Shown here: positions 58,960-64,000 of the stretch, in pieces
Position numbering within the stretch: the first letter of the stretch is position 1
Layout: the number at the start of each line of letters is the position of its first letter
Assembly (NCBI GenBank): GCA_033725935.1
Contig: MU867096.1
Coordinates: forward strand, 186,001-250,000
Length of the DNA: 64,000 bases
From: Cladorrhinum sp. PSN259
Taxonomy: Eukaryota; Ascomycota; Sordariomycetes; Sordariales; Podosporaceae
Direction of reading: 5' to 3'
Position numbers and translations under genes: made by a program
The notes under the pieces: model-generated
What the model was told of the DNA's origin: nothing
Database searches by the model: none
What the model saw: the letters and a program-made list of their open reading frames with translations, nothing else

Positions 58960-59682
58960 CTAATTAGTAGTACCTCTTGCCTTTCTCCTCCTCTCCCATT
59001 CCGCTCTCTCCTCGTCGTCGCTACCGCTAAACTCTGCGTCGTCATCACCCATCTCTTCCTCTGCTGCATCCTGCGTCACACCAGATAAGGTAGTGGTCTT
59101 GACTTCATCGGCTCTAACAAAGTCACCCGCGTTCAAGCTGGCGTACTCGTGCTTCCTAATGAGCTCTCTAAGCCCCTCGTTTCTTGGATCAACGAGCTGA
59201 AGGGGTGTGAGGCCGCCCTTGTTCTTGACGCGTGGGTTGGAGCCAGCTTCAAGCATCATATCTACGAGAGCGTTGCCGAATTCTCGCTGTTGGGCTGGTT
59301 CCTGATTTATCCATCTGATTACCGTGTGCAAGGGTGTATCCCCTTCTATGCGGCTGATGGGATCGCATTCGAAGCCTTCTTGGTCAAGGAGGGCGTCAAT
59401 GACATCATAGTTGCCCCTGGAGGCGGCTTCGTGATAGAGGTGGTTGCCCATAACTGTCGTCGTTTCGTTTAGCATCTTGGTCCGGTCTTCGTCTGAGGGT
59501 AGGTCGTTGAGGACTTCGTGGAGGAGCTCGACGTTGTCCCCACGGCAGGCTTCGATTAGGAGTTCGGCTGGGGATGCTCCCTGCAGAGTGTTAGAAGGGC
59601 AACGGGAAGAAAAAAAAGAATAGATAGGTGGTAAGAGAGGGTGACAGACCTCGTGCTGTTCATCATTGTTTGGACCGGCCAT
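58960..59682 (-). CDS. Small ankyrin-repeat protein (YCR051W-like)
   Basis: Protein of 217 aa from exons 59682-59650 and 59580-58960. The start ATG at 59682 gives MAGPNNDEQHE, which splices to GASPAELLIEACRGDN. Ankyrin repeats: PAELLIEACRGDNVELLHEVL, GNHLYHEAASRGNYDVIDALL, DTPLHTVIRWIN...VDMMLEAGSNPRVKNKGGLTPLQL. The tail is acidic then basic (AEFSGSDDEERAEWERRRKAR). The length fits the yeast YCR051W group, whose function is unknown. The 69-nt intron has an unusual GTCTGT donor, a good TTCTAAC branch point and CTGCAG acceptor; it is also a stop-free multiple of three, so a retained form would add 23 residues. Confidence 0.8.
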   Translation of the reverse strand: MAGPNNDEQHEVCHPLLPPIYSFFSSRCPSNTLQGASPAELLIEACRGDNVELLHEVLNDLPSDEDRTKMLNETTTVMGNHLYHEAASRGNYDVIDALLDQEGFECDPISRIEGDTPLHTVIRWINQEPAQQREFGNALVDMMLEAGSNPRVKNKGGLTPLQLVDPRNEGLRELIRKHEYASLNAGDFVRADEVKTTTLSGVTQDAAEEEMGDDDAEFSGSDDEERAEWERRRKARGTTN

Positions 59683-60457
59683 GGTTGCAAGTTGTTGGTA
59701 TTCGTATGTGTGAGTGCGGAACTGTTTGTAGCTTATATTTGAGCGCTTCTGCAAGTCGATAGCTAGAGCTGTTGCTTTGGGGATCTGTATGGTGATGTTT
59801 GTAGTGCAAAAGATTCTCCAAGAAATGAATTAAAGACTTTCAGCCCTGATAAACGCGCGGCTTTTCGAGTTGCTTTCCACTGGGAATGACGAGATGGGAG
59901 ATGCCAGGAGGTGGCAGTGTGGTTTAAGGTACCGCTGACACCGGCCGTCCACCTGGGCAGGCACCACCCCGCCAGGCCAACCTGGACCCAGTTGAGACCC
60001 CACAAACCAACAGGAAGGGACCTAGAATCCCTGTCGGTCTAAATTGGTGGGGTTTATCAGTTTATCAGGGGCGTTCAAAAGATTACCCGGCCGCACGTGA
60101 AATACTCAGTACGTGTATGTATCTGGGTGAAAGTGATGCAGTGACTGTATCATTGGATGTGATTTATATTGCCCTGGTCATATTGTAAGACATTGTAGTC
60201 CTTCAAGATTCAAGGTACCGTTCTATTGTTTTTGTAGTGCACCTACCATCAACGTAAGCTCCACCGAGCGTTTGAGAGAACATTGAGCCAGAAGGTGGAA
60301 GTCCTAGGTTTCATGGTTTCAAGGTTGGCGACGGCAATCACATTTTGGCACTCTTACTTGAACTTTATAGCACACTAAAATTTGTCTACAACAACTTGCA
60401 ATTTTCTCAAAAACAAAAAAGAATACCATATCAAGACTCTCATAAACAATAGCCGAG
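59683..60457. promoter_or_regulatory. Divergent promoter region, ankyrin gene / RPC11
   Basis: 0.8 kb between divergent starts. No motif array or gene recognised. Confidence 0.45.
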
Positions 60458-60915
60458 ATGCCTCTTCTCTGTAAGTATCCATGTAATTAATGAAATCAGA
60501 AAAATACTGACTCACATGGGGGAAAAAAAAGTCTGCCCATACTGCGCCAACATTCTTATCCTCTCACGGATGGACACCGGCGCCAACAGTCTGGAATGCC
60601 GCACCTGCGCATATCAACACGCCATCGAGAAGCCTCTGTTTTCTCGCAAGACGTTCCCCAAGGTCGAGAAGGAGGATGTATTCGGCGGGCCGGGAGCTTG
60701 GGATAATGCAGACAAGGCCACTGTGCAGTGTGGTGGCAAACCAGATTGCAACGGCAACGAGGCTGCGTACTATCAGGTTCAGATTCGAAGTGCTGATGAG
60801 CCCATGACTACGTTCTACAAGGTGAGAACTCTGGTCATGAACTGGAAGTTTGAGGAGAGGAAACTGACGAGAAACACAGTGCATGACATGCGGAGAGCGC
60901 TGGAGAGAAAATTGA
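60458..60915 (+). CDS. rpc11: RNA polymerase III subunit C11 (TFIIS-like zinc-ribbon protein)
   Basis: Protein of 112 aa from exons 60458-60470, 60532-60821 and 60880-60915, the usual length for RPC11. This Pol III subunit aids RNA cleavage, termination and reinitiation. The N-terminal zinc ribbon has FCPYCANIL and ECRTCAYQ; the C-terminal TFIIS-like ribbon has QCGGKPDC and, after the last splice, CMTCGERWREN. The invariant QIRSADEPMTTFYK carries the acidic pair needed for cleavage activity. The first exon is 13 nt (MPLL plus one base). Without the last intron removed, the frame runs on and loses the final Cys pair, so the 12-codon last exon is required. Confidence 0.95.
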
Positions 60916-61232
60916 TCTCTCTTTGTGGATTGGGGGCAACGGCTAGCAAAAAAATGGTCATGCCAGGGGCAGAAGCATTGTAAGGCGTTTGGGGGGTATA
61001 ATCTTGTGTTTAATTTCTTCTTTGGTTTAGTAGTGTTGGTGAGCATTCTTCTGTTGGGCAAAGCTGTTCTCCAACTGACCACCATCCTGAATACACCTTT
61101 TGCCATGGGCTTGTGCAATACTCAATACCAAATCTGTGGGATGTTCACCGTCACTAGAGACTTCGAGATGAGTCCATGGCAGATGACCACCATTTTGATG
61201 TGGGTATGCTGCTTGGTCCTTCCTACACTCCC
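60916..61232. other. Short convergent gap, RPC11 / MED31
   Basis: 317 bases between convergent stop codons. Probably overlapping 3' UTRs. Nothing else seen. Confidence 0.55.
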
Positions 61233-61689
61233 TCAACCCTCATGATGCCACTCGACCGAAGCCTTCATGCCCTCCATGATCAAAGTGTGAGCAAGGCCCG
61301 GGTTGATGATATCTTCCCGAAATCTCTCAACTTGCAAGAGCTGCAGCATTTTGAGTGATGCCGTGGGGAATGTAAGGTACTTGAGGTAGGGTGGGCGTGA
61401 CCAATATTGAAGATAATCGAGATATGCAACAAAAGCTGGGTTCGTCAGAAGCTTATTTGACGCTAAGTACATAACATATTCCGGATTAGACAATGCTTGG
61501 ACGAACTGCCCGCATGTTAGTAGTGTGGAGTGATAAACAACATGGGACTTGTCGCACCTCCAGCTCGAGCTCGAATCGCAAGTGCCCACCATATTTTGGC
61601 TCTTGTTGTGACGTCGTTTCGGGTATCGAAGGTGGCTCCTGGGTTGAGGTGTCCCCCGACATTGGGTTTGACGCCATCTCTTGTGACAT
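61233..61689 (-). CDS. med31: Mediator complex subunit 31 (Soh1)
   Basis: Protein of 134 aa from exons 61689-61558 and 61505-61233. It is a small subunit of the middle module of Mediator, linking regulators to RNA polymerase II. The join gives RFELELE-FVQALSNPEYVMYLA, followed by NPAFVAYLDYLQYWSRPPYLKYLTFPTASLKMLQLLQVERFREDI, the hallmark Med31 core. The intron is 52 nt with a GTGCGA donor. Two in-frame ATGs exist (61689 and, four codons on, 61677); the longer form is given. The N-terminus is Ser/Thr/Pro/Gln-rich. Confidence 0.95.
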
Positions 61690-62116
61690 CGTTTGCTGGA
61701 CCAGGTTTCGTACCCAAAAAGATGGAATGATGGAGAGACGGGATGTTGTTTGATGTTGAAAGAATGTCTTGGAAAACGAAATGCCATATGCTGAGCAGCT
61801 GAGCAGCTGAGCGGGAAGCTGCAGTTACCCCATGTCGCTAATTTACCCCCACCTGCAGGGCTGGAACGTCCCCTGTGGCGGTACGCTATCCAGGAACTGG
61901 GTGGATTGTTCAGCTCAAGTTCTGAACACATCACACATCACACATCGCTTTTGCTGTTGAATCAGTGTTTCGTTTTGATTGCGCTTCAGAAAGGTCCGCG
62001 AATGTCAATCTTTCAAGAAGTCCAGCTTGTTTCTTCCAGCTCATGACGATATCAAAAACAAATTCCTTTTCAATCATTGCCCGTCTCAAGCTTCAGTGAG
62101 CTGAAGCTTTCCAAAG
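61690..62116. promoter_or_regulatory. Divergent promoter region, MED31 / SPP
   Basis: 427 bases between the two starts. Contains three tandem copies of an 8-bp GAGCAGCT-type repeat at 61791-61812, including CAGCTG palindromes. Confidence 0.5.
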
Positions 62117-63890
62117 ATGGCCTCACCAAACACAACCGCCGACCTGGACGGCTTGGCCCAGGACCCATCCAACTCAACATTGACTCAAACCTCATCAGCA
62201 CCAGCACCCTTCGAATTCGCCATGCTGTTGAAACCGGAATATGTATCTGTCATCATCAGCGCGCTGACAATCATCTGGCTCGGAGCCCATGGCTCACTCC
62301 GGCGACCACCCTCAGCTGCACCAGTCAAAACCAAGAAAGGCAAGAAGCAACCAAAAGAAGATAGGTTCCAGGAAGGCCTCGCAGCTTCAGACGCAATTAT
62401 GTTCCCCATTGTGGCAGGTATCTTGCTCATGAGTCTCTACTACCTCATCGAATGGCTGCAGGATCCAACCATACTAAGCAAGATTATGAGGGGATACATG
62501 TCGCTCATGGCTGTCATGAGTCTGGCGAGGTTATCTGCTGATGCGCTGGACATCCTCACGAGCTTGGTCTTCCCCACGACATGGGCCGACCGGAGTGGCA
62601 AAGTCTATCATATTGATGCTGATAGACGATGTCAGTTTGTGGTGGACGAGGCTTCAGGGTGCGAACTTGTCGTCCCCGAGAAGAAGACTCCTTTGCCAGG
62701 GTTTCTTTCCTCACTTCGTCTTTCGTATTCTTTTGGCCAGCTTCTATGGGGATTTCGACACCTCCTAACTGAGGAATGGACCGTGCGGTTTGCGATGCAT
62801 GGCATGTTTTTCTTCAAATTCAACATTAAGCTCAACGATATCCTTGGGTTTCTGGTCTCACTCCCGGCCGCGATTGCATACCACTACACGGGCTGGAACT
62901 TGTTCTCCAATGTACTCAGTACGGCAATGTGCTATGCTTCGTTCCTCATGCTTTCGCCCACATCTGTCAGCATCGGCACTCTAGTACTATGGGGGCTCTT
63001 TGTCTATGATGTTGTCATGGTTTTCTATACGCAAGTCTTTACTGTGTCCCCGAAGATAGGTCCAATACTAACTGTGGTGTCCCAGCCCTTATATGATTAC
63101 CGTTGCCCAAAAACTCGACGCCCCAATTAAGTTGGTCTTTGAGGGACCTTCAGGTTCCAGCATGCTCGGTCTGGGAGACATTGTTGTTCCGGGCATGATG
63201 ATGGGCATCGCGCTACGCTTCGATCTCTTCCAGTTTTACAAGAAGCAGATGAAGCTCGAAGCTGTAGAGCTGATTTCAGAGTCAACCACCGGCATTGCGG
63301 GAGACAAGCCTGTCACCACCACCATCACAGAGACACAGTTCAAGCGTGTCAAGATTCCTTATGTCGACACTCGCGGCCAATGGGGTAACAGGTTCTGGTG
63401 CACCAGGATTGGGTCCCTCGTTCCCGTCAAGGAGGCTGCGGAGGCGCTGGCTGCCACCGCTTTTCCCAAACCTTACTTTTATGCTTCAGTAGCCGGCTAC
63501 GCGGCAGGCATGCTCGTCACTTTGACCATGCTATTGGTATTCAGGCACGGACAACCTGCTTTGTTGTACTTGGTTCCCGGTGTGACAGGATCCATCTGGT
63601 TGACTGCTTTGATAAGAGGGGAGGTCAAGGACATTTGGGCATATACCGAGGATGGAAGTCTGGATACCGAGGATGTGGTTGTGGAAGTTGATGCTGATGG
63701 GCAGATCGTGCCGAAGAAGGAGGAGGAGAAGAGGGCGGATGGTGAGTTGGAGGATTGTGACAAGGGCGCAGAGGAGCATCAAGAAGATGATGGGAAGGCG
63801 GTCAAGAGTAAGAAGGAGAAGGAGGCCGGCGACTATGATGTGTTTTTATTTTCTATTACTGCGCCGCGGTTCGCTCTCAAGGAGGATTAG
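62117..63890 (+). CDS. Signal peptide peptidase (intramembrane aspartyl protease)
   Basis: ER membrane protease of 572 aa from exons 62117-63030 and 63086-63890. It cleaves signal-peptide remnants within the membrane. Catalytic motifs are intact: YD in GLFVYDVVMVFYT (Asp about 298), GLGD in SMLGLGDIVVPGM (Asp about 336) and PAL in QPALLYLVPG (about 462-464). The intron has a GC donor (GCAAGT) and CCCAG acceptor, 55 nt with a TACTAAC branch point. Only this junction gives FYTPYMITVAQKLDAPIKLVF, the conserved SPP sequence. A fungal-specific hydrophilic loop (about 350-420) separates GLGD and PAL helices. The C-terminal tail is Lys/Glu-rich and ends without a clear KKXX retrieval signal. Confidence 0.93.
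63031..63085 (+). other. GC-AG intron of the signal peptide peptidase gene
   Basis: Donor GCAAGT, branch point TACTAAC, acceptor CCCAG. A GT two codons later (GTCTTT) would leave the wrong frame at the only good acceptor. Confidence 0.85.
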
Positions 63891-64000
63891 TTTTGCTCTT
63901 ATGAGGGAGGATCAGATGTCTCGGGTTGGGCTGGCGATACCACTTTGGCTTTGAAGATGAGAATAGCGTATTGCAAGGTTGAGGTAGACTACACAGCGAA

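Noticed and set aside
1..64000. CRISPR arrays, rRNA genes, intact transposons
   Set aside because: No regularly spaced direct repeats, no rRNA-like segments and no transposase, reverse transcriptase or long terminal repeat seen; the organism is eukaryotic.

Overview
The window is about 64 kb of nuclear DNA from a filamentous ascomycete, most likely a member of the Sordariales. Protein-coding genes are interrupted by short introns (46 to about 85 nt) with GTAAGT-like donors and CTAAC/CTAAT branch points. The gene content (krev-1, os-5, al-2, cry-DASH, CFEM and SUR7/PalI proteins) is that of a Neurospora/Podospora-type fungus. The AL-2 protein differs at many positions from the Neurospora crassa protein as I recall it, so I infer a relative outside Neurospora/Sordaria proper. 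Gene models were built by hand from reading frames, splice sites and protein family motifs. Starts are placed at ATG codons.

Layout: 0.4-8.7 kb carries three minus-strand genes: a Nop6-like RRM protein, a secreted/membrane protein with His-rich stretches, and a single-pass membrane protein with an EGF-like ectodomain. A gene-free stretch of 4.9 kb follows. krev-1 (Rap/Rsr1-type GTPase, eight exons) lies at 13.6-15 kb. An eleven-exon PQ-loop membrane protein lies at 18-19.5 kb; its only consistent model needs an exon one nucleotide long. On the plus strand come CMS1 (20.5 kb), a GPI-type CFEM protein (22 kb) and a SUR7/PalI protein (25.7 kb). os-5 (Pbs2-type MAPKK) is at 28.2-30.3 kb on the minus strand.

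From 33 to 43.7 kb the genes are an auxin-efflux-carrier-like transporter, a PNPOx-fold protein, the alpha subunit of 3-methylcrotonyl-CoA carboxylase, al-2 (lycopene cyclase/phytoene synthase) and a mitochondrial hotdog thioesterase. At 44.4-47 kb is an SF1 helicase-like gene with an in-frame TAG and altered Walker motifs, probably a decaying or repurposed lineage-specific gene. A 4.2-kb stretch with simple repeats separates it from cry-DASH (51.2-53.7 kb), which has an Asn-Gly-rich repeat insert and an RGG-like tail. The right end (56.7-63.9 kb) holds an Sfp/NpgA-type phosphopantetheinyl transferase, a small coiled-coil ORF with a 16-G tract, an ankyrin protein, Pol III subunit C11, Mediator subunit 31 and a signal peptide peptidase with a GC-AG intron.

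Themes: light and stress biology (al-2, cry, os-5), core transcription and ribosome biogenesis (MED31, RPC11, NOP6, CMS1), membrane and cell-surface proteins (CFEM, SUR7, EGF-like, PQ-loop, AEC, SPP), and mitochondrial metabolism (MCC, thioesterase). I saw no tRNA, rRNA, CRISPR array or intact transposon.
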